Source: Gammaproteobacteria bacterium (lineage in GTDB: Bacteria > Pseudomonadota > Gammaproteobacteria > Ga0077536). From it: a DNA stretch of 64,000 nt. Under the pieces are notes generated by a model that was not told the origin of the DNA, did not search any database, and saw only the letters and a program-made list of their open reading frames with translations. The DNA lies in NCBI GenBank assembly GCA_016191285.1, contig JACPPA010000009.1:62001-126000 (forward strand), written 5' to 3'. Every line of letters starts with the position of its first letter. Within the stretch, counting starts at the first letter, position 1. Shown piece after piece: positions 17,280-26,495 of this stretch. Position numbers and translations under genes: made by a program.

Positions 17280-17816
17280 ATGCATCTAGAATTGTTAGTA
17301 CGGTGGCTCCACTTGGTCTCTGGCGTGATGTGGATCGGACTTTTGTATTACTTCAATTTCGTGCAGGTCGGGGCGTTGGCCAACGCGGCTGTGGAAGCCA
17401 ATTCGGGTGGCCCGGGCGGCGCGGCGATCACCAAATATGTCGCGCCAAGGGCACTGTTTTGGTTCCGCTGGGCGGCATTAGTCACTTGGTTAAGCGGCGC
17501 CTTTTATTTGGAAGCCGTCCCGCAATATTCATTAGCTGGCGCTTTTAGTCTCGGTCTTATGTCGAGCCCAGTTAACTCTCAGCTTACTTTTATCGGTTTA
17601 GGGGCTTGGCTCGGCACCATCATGTTGTTCAATGTGTGGATGCTGATTTGGCCCAATCAAAAGAAAATTCTCGGCATCGTCCAGGCGACCGATCCGGAGA
17701 AGGCGCGCGCCCGTCGGGTGGCGTTCCTCGCGTCACGAACCAACACGGTGCTGTCGATCCCCATGTTGATGTTCATGCAAGCTGGCGCGCACGGCTTGCC
17801 GTTCTTTATGAATTAG
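17280..17816 (+). CDS. Integral membrane protein of the PuuD/urate-hydroxylase N-terminal type
   Basis: The 178-residue protein has about four membrane segments and starts with RWLHLVSGVMWIGLLYYFNF, a pattern shared with the membrane domain of PuuD-type urate hydroxylases. Conserved His and Trp residues in that first helix could hold haem. The cytochrome c domain that full-length PuuD carries is absent. No purine catabolism gene is nearby, so a urate role is not supported by context; a haem-containing respiratory or redox membrane protein is an equal possibility. It is preceded by a 31-residue membrane peptide gene and followed by a strong terminator. Confidence 0.75.
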   Translation: MHLELLVRWLHLVSGVMWIGLLYYFNFVQVGALANAAVEANSGGPGGAAITKYVAPRALFWFRWAALVTWLSGAFYLEAVPQYSLAGAFSLGLMSSPVNSQLTFIGLGAWLGTIMLFNVWMLIWPNQKKILGIVQATDPEKARARRVAFLASRTNTVLSIPMLMFMQAGAHGLPFFMN

Positions 17817-17843
17817 GACGACACTCGTCTCATTAGCACGACT

Positions 17844-17876
17844 TGAGCCCGGCCTCTGGCCGGGCTCAGCTTTTTT
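17844..17876 (+). terminator. Rho-independent terminator
   Basis: A perfect 11-bp GC-rich stem (17844-17854 with 17858-17868), a TCT loop and a following run of six T form a textbook intrinsic terminator. It closes the microprotein/PuuD-like unit before argF. Confidence 0.93.
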
Positions 17877-17992
17877 GAAAGCGACGATCTTTGCACCATG
17901 CCTCTACCTTTGGCGTTGCTCGAACTTCATAGCCGCTTCGAAATTGTCGTGGCGACTTTCCGATCGCCGACACGAACGATGGCCATAGCGTC

Positions 17993-18898
17993 GTGAACAC
18001 GCGACACCTGTTGAGTTTGCTCGACCTGGCGCGCGACGAAGCGTACGCCATCCTACGCCGCGCTGCGGAGCTCAAGCAGCTGCGTCAGCAAGGCATCCGA
18101 CCGCTCTTATTTGAGCGCAAGGTGTTGGCGATGATTTTCGAGAAATCGTCGACGCGAACGCGCGTATCGTTTGAATCAGCCATGATCGAAGGGGGCGGCG
18201 GAGCGGTGTTCTTGTCACTTTCGGATTCCCAGCTCGGACGCGGCGAACCAATTCAAGACACCGCGCGCGTGTTGTCGGAAATGTGCGATGCGATCATGGC
18301 GCGCACTTATGCGCACACGACGGTTGAGAGCTTGGCCGCGCATTCGAGCGTACCGGTGATCAACGGTTTAACCGATCGTTCGCATCCGTGTCAGGTGCTT
18401 GCCGACATTCAAACTTACATGGAATTTCGCGGTGACATCGCACATGCGCGGGTCGCGTGGGTGGGTGATGGCAATAACATGTGCAACACCTACATCGAAG
18501 CCGCACAGTTGTTCGGATTCCAATTGGTGATTTCAAGTCCCCGTGACTACGCCGCGACGATTGATAAGTCGTTATTGACAAACGCCACGATCAATATCGA
18601 GGAAGACCCGGTCAAGGCGGTCGCTGGCGCCGATCTTGTGGTTACCGATGTGTGGGTAAGCATGGGGCAGGAACACGATACGGATACGCGTCGCAGCGCG
18701 CTGCGGCCCTATCAAGTAAACACGGCGTTACTGCAATTGGCGAATCCAGATGTGCTGTTCATGCATTGCCTTCCGGCGCACCGTGGCGAGGAAGTCACCA
18801 GCGAGGTCATGGACCGTTCGAACGGTGTAGTATGGGCCGAGGCTGGCAATCGCTTACATGCGCAGAAAGCCTTGCTCGAGTTTTTGCTGCGCGAATAG
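17993..18898 (+). CDS. argF: Ornithine carbamoyltransferase
   Basis: The enzyme makes citrulline from ornithine and carbamoyl phosphate in arginine synthesis. The carbamoyl phosphate site STRTRVSFE and the HPCQ motif (RSHPCQVLAD) are present, as is the ornithine-side FMHCLPAHRGEEV. The 301-residue length is usual. The start is GTG at 17993. The gene is alone, with pcm about 115 bases downstream; no ARG box was identified with confidence. Confidence 0.95.
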   Translation: MNTRHLLSLLDLARDEAYAILRRAAELKQLRQQGIRPLLFERKVLAMIFEKSSTRTRVSFESAMIEGGGGAVFLSLSDSQLGRGEPIQDTARVLSEMCDAIMARTYAHTTVESLAAHSSVPVINGLTDRSHPCQVLADIQTYMEFRGDIAHARVAWVGDGNNMCNTYIEAAQLFGFQLVISSPRDYAATIDKSLLTNATINIEEDPVKAVAGADLVVTDVWVSMGQEHDTDTRRSALRPYQVNTALLQLANPDVLFMHCLPAHRGEEVTSEVMDRSNGVVWAEAGNRLHAQKALLEFLLRE

Positions 18899-19012
18899 AT
18901 GCGAGTTGTTTATTCCCTTGCGCCACCTCGGATGTCTCGTCGTTGAATTATTTTAAGCGCGACCCGATCTCGTCATCTCGATTATGTGATGGCCGATAAG
19001 CACGGGATAGGC

Positions 19013-19645
19013 ATGACTTCGCAGCGCACCAGGAACCGACTGGTGGATCAGTTGCGCGAAATGGGCATTAGTTCCGAGGCCGTATTGGATTTGATTCGAA
19101 CCACGCCTCGGCATTTATTCGTGGATGAAGCGCTGGCGAGTAGGGCGTATGAGAACAACGCGTTACCCATCGGCTTTGGACAGACCATTTCGCAGCCCTA
19201 CATCGTGGCCGCCATGACCGCGCTATTAGTCGAAAGCGGTCCGCTCGCTAAAGTGCTCGAAGTCGGCGCGGGATGCGGCTACCAAACCGTGGTATTGGCC
19301 CGATTTGCCCAGCAGGTCTACAGCATCGAGCGCATTGCTGCGCTGGCGAATCGCTTGCGTGAGCGATTACACGAATTACGCGTGACCAATGTCCGAGTGC
19401 GGCATGGCGATGGGCGACAGGGTTGGACGGCACACGCACCTTTCGATGCCATCTTGGTGGCTGCCGCCGCGTCAAGCGTCCCTAGCGCATTGATCGATCA
19501 ATTAGGTATTGGTGGACGGTTAATCATGCCGCTCGGTAAACCGCGTGATCAGATGCTTACGGTGCTACGCAAAACTGCTGACGGCATGAGCGAAAAGCAA
19601 ATTGAACGGGTGAGCTTCGTGCCCTTGGTTGACGGAGTCGGGTGA
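19013..19645 (+). CDS. pcm: Protein-L-isoaspartate O-methyltransferase
   Basis: PIMT repairs isoaspartyl residues in aged proteins using SAM. The sequence has the family start (RLVDQLREMGI), LPIGFGQTISQPYIVAAMTALL, motif I VLEVGAGCGYQTVVLA, and the terminal FVPLVDGVG. The ATG at 19013 aligns best with known Pcm starts; an ATG at 18989 would add eight residues. The stop overlaps the nlpD GTG start (GTGA), and rpoS follows, giving the standard pcm-nlpD-rpoS order. surE, usually upstream of pcm, is replaced by argF. A second PIMT gene lies near 54.1 kb. Confidence 0.93.
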   Translation: MTSQRTRNRLVDQLREMGISSEAVLDLIRTTPRHLFVDEALASRAYENNALPIGFGQTISQPYIVAAMTALLVESGPLAKVLEVGAGCGYQTVVLARFAQQVYSIERIAALANRLRERLHELRVTNVRVRHGDGRQGWTAHAPFDAILVAAAASSVPSALIDQLGIGGRLIMPLGKPRDQMLTVLRKTADGMSEKQIERVSFVPLVDGVG

Positions 19646-20487
19646 ACGAATGCGAGTCGATGCGTAGTCGTATGGATCGGCTAACCGCAATAGTTGGCCT
19701 CGTCTTCACGTTAACCGCCTGTAGTTCTCATCAACCCGCGCGGATTGAGCAGAAGTCGGTCACCGCCATGACGCCGCCGTCACGCGCCATCGCGCCGCTC
19801 GTTCTGCCGGCGTCCAACGAACTACCGCGAGCTTACCGAGTCGCGGCTGGCGATACGCTGTATTCCATTGCCTGGCGCTTTGGTGTCGATCATCGGATGC
19901 TTGCCCAATTGAATGGAATTTCAGATCCACACAAGATCTACGTCGGGCAAGTTTTGGCCATGCGCGGCACGGTGGCCCTACGCACCGCGCGCGCACCTGA
20001 TGCGGATGAGGCAGACAATTCGCGCCCTGCGCCAAAATCCCCGCGCGAGGCGCCGCGGACGCCGAACGCGAATTCACCATCGGTCGTCGCGGCCGATATA
20101 CAGCGGCCGCCGATCACGAAAAGCGACCTCTGGGTGTGGCCGACGACGGGTACCGCGGTGCGCGCGGTGTCGGCCACCGGATCGATTGGTTTGGAGATAA
20201 AGGGCCAGCGCGCGCAACCCGTTAAAGCGGCTGCCGCGGGCCAAGTGGTGTATAGCGGGAATGGGCTGCGCGGGTACGGTCAGCTGTTGATCATTAAGCA
20301 TGACGAGACATTTTTGAGCGCGTATGCACACAACGACAAACTCCTCGTTGGAGAAGGGCAGCGCGTGGAAGCGGGGCAAACGATAGCGCTCATGGGAGAT
20401 TCCGAGGCAAGTGAGGTTATGTTACATTTTGAAATACGGAGAAACGGCAAGGCCGTTGAACCGCTGCAATTCCTCCCTCAGCGCTGA
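19642..20487 (+). CDS. nlpD: LysM/M23-domain lipoprotein NlpD
   Basis: NlpD is an outer-membrane lipoprotein that activates the amidase AmiC at the division site. The signal peptide ends in LTAC. A LysM domain ([19 protein letters not shown]) is followed by a Pro/Ala-rich linker and a LytM domain. As in E. coli NlpD, the zinc ligands are degenerate: GLEIKG stands where active enzymes have a His/Asp ligand pair, so it should be an activator, not a peptidase. The GTG at 19642 overlaps the pcm stop; ATG codons at 19660 and 19672 are possible starts. rpoS starts 10 bases after its stop. Confidence 0.9.
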   Translation: MNECESMRSRMDRLTAIVGLVFTLTACSSHQPARIEQKSVTAMTPPSRAIAPLVLPASNELPRAYRVAAGDTLYSIAWRFGVDHRMLAQLNGISDPHKIYVGQVLAMRGTVALRTARAPDADEADNSRPAPKSPREAPRTPNANSPSVVAADIQRPPITKSDLWVWPTTGTAVRAVSATGSIGLEIKGQRAQPVKAAAAGQVVYSGNGLRGYGQLLIIKHDETFLSAYAHNDKLLVGEGQRVEAGQTIALMGDSEASEVMLHFEIRRNGKAVEPLQFLPQR

Positions 20488-20497
20488 ACGAGCTCGG

Positions 20498-21559
20498 ATG
20501 GCTGGTACTCGCAATAAAGACAAAGATCAGGACTCGTCGAGCGCCACCGAATCGTTACCTACGGTACGGGCGGACGGTGTGCTCGGCGACGGAACGGCCG
20601 CTGATTTCGATCCGTTGACCGATCTCGATAATCTTGAGCCCAGTCTCGAGCAATTAGAAGTTACCGACGAAGCCGAAGTCGAGGTTCCGATTCCCGCCGC
20701 CATTGGCGAGGTGTCGGACGGTGAACTCGACGCGACTCGGTTGTACTTAAACGAAATCGGATTCTCGGCGCTGCTGACGGCCGCGGAAGAGGTGCGGTTT
20801 GCGCGCCTCGCTCAGCGCGGTGACGCCGCCGCGCGCAAGCGAATGATCGAAAGTAACCTACGTCTGGTGGTTAAAATCGCGCGGCGTTATATGAATCGGG
20901 GATTAGCGTTACTCGATCTGATCGAGGAAGGAAATTTGGGACTCATTCGGGCGGTCGAAAAATTCGATCCGGAGCGCGGCTTTCGTTTTTCTACCTATGC
21001 GACGTGGTGGATCCGCCAGACCGTTGAACGTGCGTTGATGAACCAGACCCGGACCATTCGCCTGCCGATCCATATCGTCAAGGAAATTAATATCTATTTA
21101 CGGGCCGCGCGCCGCTTGGCGCAAACGTTGGAACGTGAACCGAGCCCAGAAGACGTGGCGCAAATGCTCGATCGCCCGCTCGAAGACGTGAAGCGGATGC
21201 TCGGTCTGAATGAACGCATTGCCTCGGTCGATAGTCCGCTCGATCGTGATTCCGATCGCACTCTCATTGACACCATTCCCGACGAACATAATCGGGATCC
21301 GGCGCGCCTGCTTCAAGATAGCGACGTGCAGCGGCATATCGACGCCTGGCTCGCGCAATTGAACGACAAGCAACGCGCGGTCGTCGAGCGCCGCTTCGGC
21401 TTGGATGGTCGCGAAAGTGCGACCTTGGAGGAAGTCGGGATAGAGATTGGCGTTACGCGTGAACGCGTGCGGCAAATTCAAATCGAAGCATTACGGCGCT
21501 TACGCCATATCCTCGAGCGCGAGGGGTTTTCCGTCGACGCCTTGTTCGCCGAACTGTAG
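20498..21559 (+). CDS. rpoS: RNA polymerase sigma factor RpoS
   Basis: RpoS is the stationary-phase and general-stress sigma factor. Region 1.2 ([21 protein letters not shown]), region 2 ([36 protein letters not shown] and [17 protein letters not shown]), region 3 and the region 4 helix-turn-helix ([19 protein letters not shown]) are intact. The 353-residue length and an acidic N-terminal extension fit RpoS better than RpoD. The ATG at 20498 is chosen because it lies after nlpD; the frame is open upstream inside nlpD. Transcription is probably driven in part from within nlpD, as in other Gammaproteobacteria, although I could not mark that promoter. Confidence 0.96.
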   Translation: MAGTRNKDKDQDSSSATESLPTVRADGVLGDGTAADFDPLTDLDNLEPSLEQLEVTDEAEVEVPIPAAIGEVSDGELDATRLYLNEIGFSALLTAAEEVRFARLAQRGDAAARKRMIESNLRLVVKIARRYMNRGLALLDLIEEGNLGLIRAVEKFDPERGFRFSTYATWWIRQTVERALMNQTRTIRLPIHIVKEINIYLRAARRLAQTLEREPSPEDVAQMLDRPLEDVKRMLGLNERIASVDSPLDRDSDRTLIDTIPDEHNRDPARLLQDSDVQRHIDAWLAQLNDKQRAVVERRFGLDGRESATLEEVGIEIGVTRERVRQIQIEALRRLRHILEREGFSVDALFAEL

Positions 21560-21577
21560 CGCTTGCGGTACGGTAAC

Positions 21578-21955
21578 TTAGGGTTCGCCGACGAAGATGG
21601 CGGCGACGACAGCGCGATTTTCAGCGGCGAGCACGTTGTAAATCCGGCAGGCCGCGCCATTGTCCATGGTTTCAACCCCAATCCTCCGCGCGTTTAGCTC
21701 AGCGATTAAAATTGGCGGCAAGAAGTGTTGCTTCGCGCCGGAGCCAATGACGATGACCTCGGCTCCAAGATCAGCAAGCGCGAACAAATGTTGGCTGGTC
21801 ATGGCCGTGAAGTTCGGGGGTAGCCGGTCGGCGTATATAGCGCTCGGTGTGATTACAAATGGGCTAGCGTAGCGCTGTTCGCCGATTTGCACGTAATCGG
21901 TGTGGTAGGCGCGGATGACGTTGCCAGAACGCACGGAATCGAGTTCGAATTTCAT
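21578..21955 (-). CDS. Mth938-like domain protein (DUF498)
   Basis: A small cytoplasmic protein of 125 residues with the family pattern YASPFVITP, LGAEVIVIGSGAKQHFLPP and GVETMDNGAACRIYNVLAAENRAVVAA. Members of this Mth938/NDUFAF3-like family have a conserved alpha-beta fold; the mitochondrial member assists complex I assembly, while the bacterial role is unknown. The start is placed at the Met of MKFELDS; an ATG 16 codons upstream is possible. It converges with rpoS and diverges from adk. Confidence 0.82.
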   Translation of the reverse strand: MKFELDSVRSGNVIRAYHTDYVQIGEQRYASPFVITPSAIYADRLPPNFTAMTSQHLFALADLGAEVIVIGSGAKQHFLPPILIAELNARRIGVETMDNGAACRIYNVLAAENRAVVAAIFVGEP

Positions 21956-22006
21956 GGATGCCTTGGACTCGTCGAATGAAGTTTGCCGAATGTTTGCCGA
22001 CAATAG

Positions 22007-22684
<678 letters not shown>

Positions 22685-22812
22685 ATGCGTCATGCACGTT
22701 CAACGCGATTTATTACAAAAAATTTCGACGTGTTTGTTGTTCTGGATGGACGATTAGCTGTGGCACGAAGGAAACACAAACGAGCTTGTTGATATTTTTT
22801 TTACTATAAACC

Positions 22813-22842
22813 TTTACATACCACCTAAAGGTGATGTATATA
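22813..22842 (+). promoter_or_regulatory. Candidate promoter for the Lys/Ala-rich protein with an inverted repeat in the spacer
   Basis: TTTACA (22813-22818) and TATATA (22837-22842) are 18 bases apart, in a strikingly AT-rich stretch for this window. The inverted repeat CACCTAAAGGTG (22822-22833) lies between the two boxes, a position where a repressor or activator could bind. Confidence 0.5.
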
Positions 22843-22897
22843 AGCAAGTGTGGTGTTGCATTTTTTGTTCAACCATTGTTGAAGGGGGACTCGTCAT

Positions 22898-23044
22898 ATG
22901 GCGACAGCGAAAAAGAAGGCATCCACTAAGAAGGCCGCGGCGAAGAAACCAGCAGCTAAAAAAGCTGCTGCGAAGAAACCCGCTAAGAAGAAAGCTTCAA
23001 AGAAGTCTGCTTCTAAGAAGAAGACCTCTGCGAAGAAAAAGTAG
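22898..23044 (+). CDS. Lys/Ala-rich histone H1-like small protein
   Basis: The 48-residue product is about half lysine, with most of the rest Ala, Ser, Thr and Pro, in repeats of the type AAAKKPA and KKASKK. This is the composition of histone H1 tails and of bacterial basic nucleoid or AlgP-like proteins, so it probably binds DNA or RNA without sequence specificity. There is no folded domain. GAAGGGGG lies about 8 bases upstream of the ATG. A long AT-rich leader with a good promoter precedes it and a stable hairpin follows, so it seems to be a strongly expressed single gene. Confidence 0.75.
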   Translation: MATAKKKASTKKAAAKKPAAKKAAAKKPAKKKASKKSASKKKTSAKKK

Positions 23045-23072
23045 TTTGAGGTAACCCCTAAAACTGCTTCTT

Positions 23073-23111
23073 GCGGAAGTGCCTGGGCACTTTAACGACA
23101 GGCACTTCCGC
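23073..23111 (+). terminator. Hairpin after the Lys/Ala-rich gene, possible terminator
   Basis: A perfect 13-bp stem (23073-23085 with 23099-23111) with a 13-base loop lies 29 bases after the stop codon. No T run follows, so it may be an RNA-stability element or a Rho-dependent site and not an intrinsic terminator. Confidence 0.5.
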
Positions 23112-23298
23112 GATACCAATCTCATCACCCTCAGCTGCTATCTAAATCTTCTCGCTCGATTAAGTACTTCAAGGCTCAAGTTGGGGTCTACGCTGCGCTA
23201 AAGCGCGCTGAAGTTTCCTCTATCGACATGCCGCGCTTCTGTAGGTGGGCAGACCTTCGCGCTAAACGTCGCGGTAGTCACTTCTAGGTTCACGCGCA

Positions 23299-25614
23299 GT
23301 GCCAAGAACACCGCCACGCCGAACCGGGCCGACCACGCGCTATAAGAAGCTCGCGATCTTTTATTTCGGACATCTTGCGCTGTGGTTATTTCTAGCCTTT
23401 ATCGCGTATTGGGCCTGGTTAGATCACAAAGTCATTGCCGCGTTTGAAGTACGCCGCTGGGATCTCCCGGCGCGGATTTATGCGGCTCCACTCGAGCTTT
23501 ATCGCGGTTTACGGCTCCGCGCCAGCAGTCTTGAACAGGTTCTGCAGATGCTCGGTTATCGCAAAGTCCAAACCGCGCCGGGCCCCGGACAGTACGCCGC
23601 ACGCGATCTGGAGTGGTCGATCCATACGCGGGGTTTTACCTTCTCTGACAGTACTGAAAGCTCGCGGCGCGTAACTCTGCGCTTCGATCACAATGCGATT
23701 TCCGACTTAGCCGGCGAGCGCGCCGAACTGTCTCCCGGATTGGTGAGGCTTGAGCCGCTCGAGATCGGGCGCGTCCATCCTGAGTCATTTGAGGATCGCG
23801 TTTTACTGAGTCGTGGCGAATTGCCAGCAATCTTTAAGCGGGCGTTGATTGCGGTGGAGGACCGGCGTTTTTACTCTCACATCGGACTCGACGCATTCGG
23901 ATTACTCCGGGCCGTGGTGGTCAATATTCGACACGGTGGGATTAGCCAAGGGGGAAGCACCTTGACTCAACAGCTGGTCAAGAATATGTATCTCGACAGC
24001 GAACGCAGCCTAGTCCGGAAGTTCAATGAAGCGTTGATGGCAGTGTCGATAGAGCGGCGATACTCGAAGGAAGACATTCTTGAAACGTATTGCAACGAAG
24101 TCTTCCTAGGACAGGATGGCAATCGGGCTGTCCACGGTTTCGGTTTAGCGGCGCGCTTTTATTTCGGACGTCCGCTGAATGAATTATCAGTGCCGGAAGT
24201 GGCGTTGCTGATCGGCATGATCCGTGGACCGTCGCAGTACAACCCATTCAAATATGCGGCGCGGGCGCTCGCGCGCCGCAATGTGGTGTTACGGACCCTG
24301 CGTGACGAAGGCGTAATTTCGGATGCTGAATTCACGCAGTACTCGGCATCGGTACTGACACTGCGTGCCGGCACGTGGAGTGCGGGTGGTCGGTATGCGG
24401 CGTTTTTAGATCTCGTTCGGCGGCAGTTGAAAGATGATTATCGCGAATCGGATTTGCAAACCGGCGGCTTAAAAGTCTTTACCACGCTCGATATTGTCGC
24501 GCATGAGGCCGCGGAAAATGCACTCCAGTCGGTGGTGCCAGCGCTCGAACGTGGACATCCAAAATTGAAAGGCGAGCTGCAAGCCGCGGTAATCGTGACC
24601 GATGCGCGCACCGCAGATATTAAGGCGCTACTCGGCGGACGCAGCGAAGAAGCCGGTGGCTTTAATCGGGCCTTGGACGCGAAGCGACAAATCGGTTCGC
24701 TAATCAAGCCGTTTGTCTACATGACCGCGCTCGCGAATGCGGCCCGATTTAATGTCGCCACGGAGTTGTCGGATGCTCCGCACTCGTGGCAGGGCGCCGA
24801 TGGAAAAATGTGGACGCCGAAGAACTATGACGGTCAGTATAGCGGTCCGGTGCAAATCCAAAATGCGCTCGCAAGGTCACTCAATTCGGCCACCGTCGAT
24901 CTTGGCTTTCGGATCGGTACCGAGGCGGTAGGTCAGACATTGCACCGGCTCGGCTTTGACGGAACCATTCCGAATTATCCGGCATTATTTTTGGGTGCGA
25001 TTGACATGAGTCCCTATCAGATCGCCCAGCTCTATCAAGTGATTGCCAACGACGGGTTCCGAGTACCGTTACGTGCGATTCAGGCGGTCGTCGATAGCCG
25101 CAATCAACCGATTAAGCGTTATGGGCTACGCGTCACGCGCGTGCTCGATGCGCCCACCGCGTTTCTGGTGCGTTACTTACTAACTCGAGTAGTCGCCGTC
25201 GGTACGGCGCATTCATTGGCGGCGGAATTTCCTGCCGCGCTACCGTTGGCCGGTAAAACGGGAACAACCAACGATACGCGTGATAGTTGGTTCGTGGGAT
25301 TCAGTGGCACCGATCTGGCGACGGTTTGGATTGGCCGCGACGATAATCAAGTTGCAGGCCTCACAGGCGCGACCGGGGCCTTGCGCGTGTGGACTGAAAC
25401 CATGAAACAAGTGGGACTTACGCCGATTAACATGGTGCCCCCAGATTCAATTGCGTGGCACTGGGTTATTCCCGATGGGACGGGCTTGAGCACGGCGGAT
25501 TGTCCCGGCGCAACGTGGGTGCCGCTCAATAAAAGCTTTATTCCGAGCCCCAGTTACTGTGCAGGCAACGCGGCGGGTTTCGTTCCGTTTTCGCAACCGG
25601 AGATTACGCCATGA
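23299..25614 (+). CDS. mrcB: Penicillin-binding protein 1B (bifunctional)
   Basis: PBP1B polymerises and cross-links peptidoglycan at the inner membrane. A basic cytoplasmic tail and one membrane span (about residues 22-42) precede a UB2H-like region. The glycosyltransferase domain has its catalytic Glu at about 187 (VEDRRFYSHIGLD) and the GGSTLTQQLVKN motif. The transpeptidase domain has SLIK with Ser467 and KTGT at 653-656. The 771-residue length is normal. The start is GTG at 23299. The lipoprotein gene overlaps its stop by four bases (ATGA), so the two are translationally coupled. Confidence 0.96.
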   Translation: MPRTPPRRTGPTTRYKKLAIFYFGHLALWLFLAFIAYWAWLDHKVIAAFEVRRWDLPARIYAAPLELYRGLRLRASSLEQVLQMLGYRKVQTAPGPGQYAARDLEWSIHTRGFTFSDSTESSRRVTLRFDHNAISDLAGERAELSPGLVRLEPLEIGRVHPESFEDRVLLSRGELPAIFKRALIAVEDRRFYSHIGLDAFGLLRAVVVNIRHGGISQGGSTLTQQLVKNMYLDSERSLVRKFNEALMAVSIERRYSKEDILETYCNEVFLGQDGNRAVHGFGLAARFYFGRPLNELSVPEVALLIGMIRGPSQYNPFKYAARALARRNVVLRTLRDEGVISDAEFTQYSASVLTLRAGTWSAGGRYAAFLDLVRRQLKDDYRESDLQTGGLKVFTTLDIVAHEAAENALQSVVPALERGHPKLKGELQAAVIVTDARTADIKALLGGRSEEAGGFNRALDAKRQIGSLIKPFVYMTALANAARFNVATELSDAPHSWQGADGKMWTPKNYDGQYSGPVQIQNALARSLNSATVDLGFRIGTEAVGQTLHRLGFDGTIPNYPALFLGAIDMSPYQIAQLYQVIANDGFRVPLRAIQAVVDSRNQPIKRYGLRVTRVLDAPTAFLVRYLLTRVVAVGTAHSLAAEFPAALPLAGKTGTTNDTRDSWFVGFSGTDLATVWIGRDDNQVAGLTGATGALRVWTETMKQVGLTPINMVPPDSIAWHWVIPDGTGLSTADCPGATWVPLNKSFIPSPSYCAGNAAGFVPFSQPEITP

Positions 25615-26180
25615 GTATCCAAGCATCGCTGGTCCTGAGTGCCGTATTGCTGAGCGGTTGTACGACTGGACTGCGAACCGCCGTGCCAATCGAGGGGCGA
25701 ACAACCTCGTCACCAAGCACGGTTACCGCGAAGGCGGAAAATAAAATATCGAATCCCGTCGCGTCGCCGTCACCGGACACCGTGAATTCGCCACGCGTCT
25801 ACGCCATTCCCGATCGCGCTCCTGTACCACTCGCCCCATTGCCCGCGCCGATTCCATCACCGATCGGTGGGGAGCGTGACGGAACGGTGTCGTCGGCGAA
25901 GTCTCCGGTAACTGATTTGATGGCGAGCGCCGATCAAGCTGCGCGGAAGGGTGATCGCGGTCGCGCGCGCGCCACGTTGGAGCGCGCGGTCAAAATCGCA
26001 CCGGACGACGCGCAAGTTTGGTATCAGTTGGCCGAGCTGAATCTCGCGGAGGGCGATTACGAGCAAGCGATCGTGGTCGCCCAGCGCTCGATAACGCTCG
26101 CGAGATCCGAGCAGACGCTCATCGCGAGAAATCGATCGTTAATCCAGCGTGCGCAACACCTGATAGCTCTCAAGCATTAA
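25611..26180 (+). CDS. TPR-containing lipoprotein
   Basis: A 189-residue protein with a signal peptide ending in the lipobox LLSGC (Cys at about 17). A Pro/Ser-rich linker of about 80 residues follows, then two to three TPR-like helix pairs (ADQAARKGDRGRARATLERAVKIAPDDAQVWYQLAELNLAEGDYEQAI). It should be anchored to the outer membrane and act as a protein-protein adaptor. Coupling to mrcB by a four-base overlap suggests a role in regulating PBP1B, parallel to LpoB, although LpoB itself has no TPRs. That link is inference. Confidence 0.78.
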   Translation: MSIQASLVLSAVLLSGCTTGLRTAVPIEGRTTSSPSTVTAKAENKISNPVASPSPDTVNSPRVYAIPDRAPVPLAPLPAPIPSPIGGERDGTVSSAKSPVTDLMASADQAARKGDRGRARATLERAVKIAPDDAQVWYQLAELNLAEGDYEQAIVVAQRSITLARSEQTLIARNRSLIQRAQHLIALKH

Positions 26181-26215
26181 TCCGCGCGCGTAAATTAGAT
26201 CGCGGTGTGATCACT

Positions 26216-26494
26216 TTACGAGCGGTCATCGAAGGTTTTGTCCCGCAGCGAGTATGCGAAGGCGATCACTTCAGCCACTGCGCGGAAGAGGTTTTCGGGA
26301 ATTTCACGTCCCAAATCGACCCGGCTCAGCACTTCAACGAGGGCTGGATCTTCGCGCAGCGGCACCCCGTGTTTGACGGCCAGCGCTAAAATTCGGGTCG
26401 CGACATCGGCGCTGCCTTTGGCCGTGATGCGCGGCGCCCCGCGCCCTTCCCATCGCAAGGCTATCGCACGCGGAGGTGGTTGGCGTTCAGTCAC
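26216..26494 (-). CDS. fhlB: FhlB: FlhB C-terminal-domain protein
   Basis: The 92-residue protein resembles only the cytoplasmic C-terminal domain of FlhB/YscU (PPPRAIALRWEGRGAPRITAKG, then the helix AVKHGVPLREDPALVEVLSRVDLGREIPENLFRAVAEVIAFAYSL). The autocleavage motif NPTH is absent. It would act in flagellar export specificity, and stand-alone copies of this domain can replace the cleaved part of FlhB. The start is a GTG directly after the fliK stop (TAAGGTG on the minus strand). An ATG seven codons earlier overlaps fliK. Confidence 0.8.
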   Translation of the reverse strand: MTERQPPPRAIALRWEGRGAPRITAKGSADVATRILALAVKHGVPLREDPALVEVLSRVDLGREIPENLFRAVAEVIAFAYSLRDKTFDDRS

Positions 26495-26495
26495 C

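Noticed and set aside
22898-23044. Lys codon repeats as a simple-sequence repeat only
   Set aside because: A good ribosome binding site, a promoter, and a sensible protein composition with a clean stop argue for a gene.
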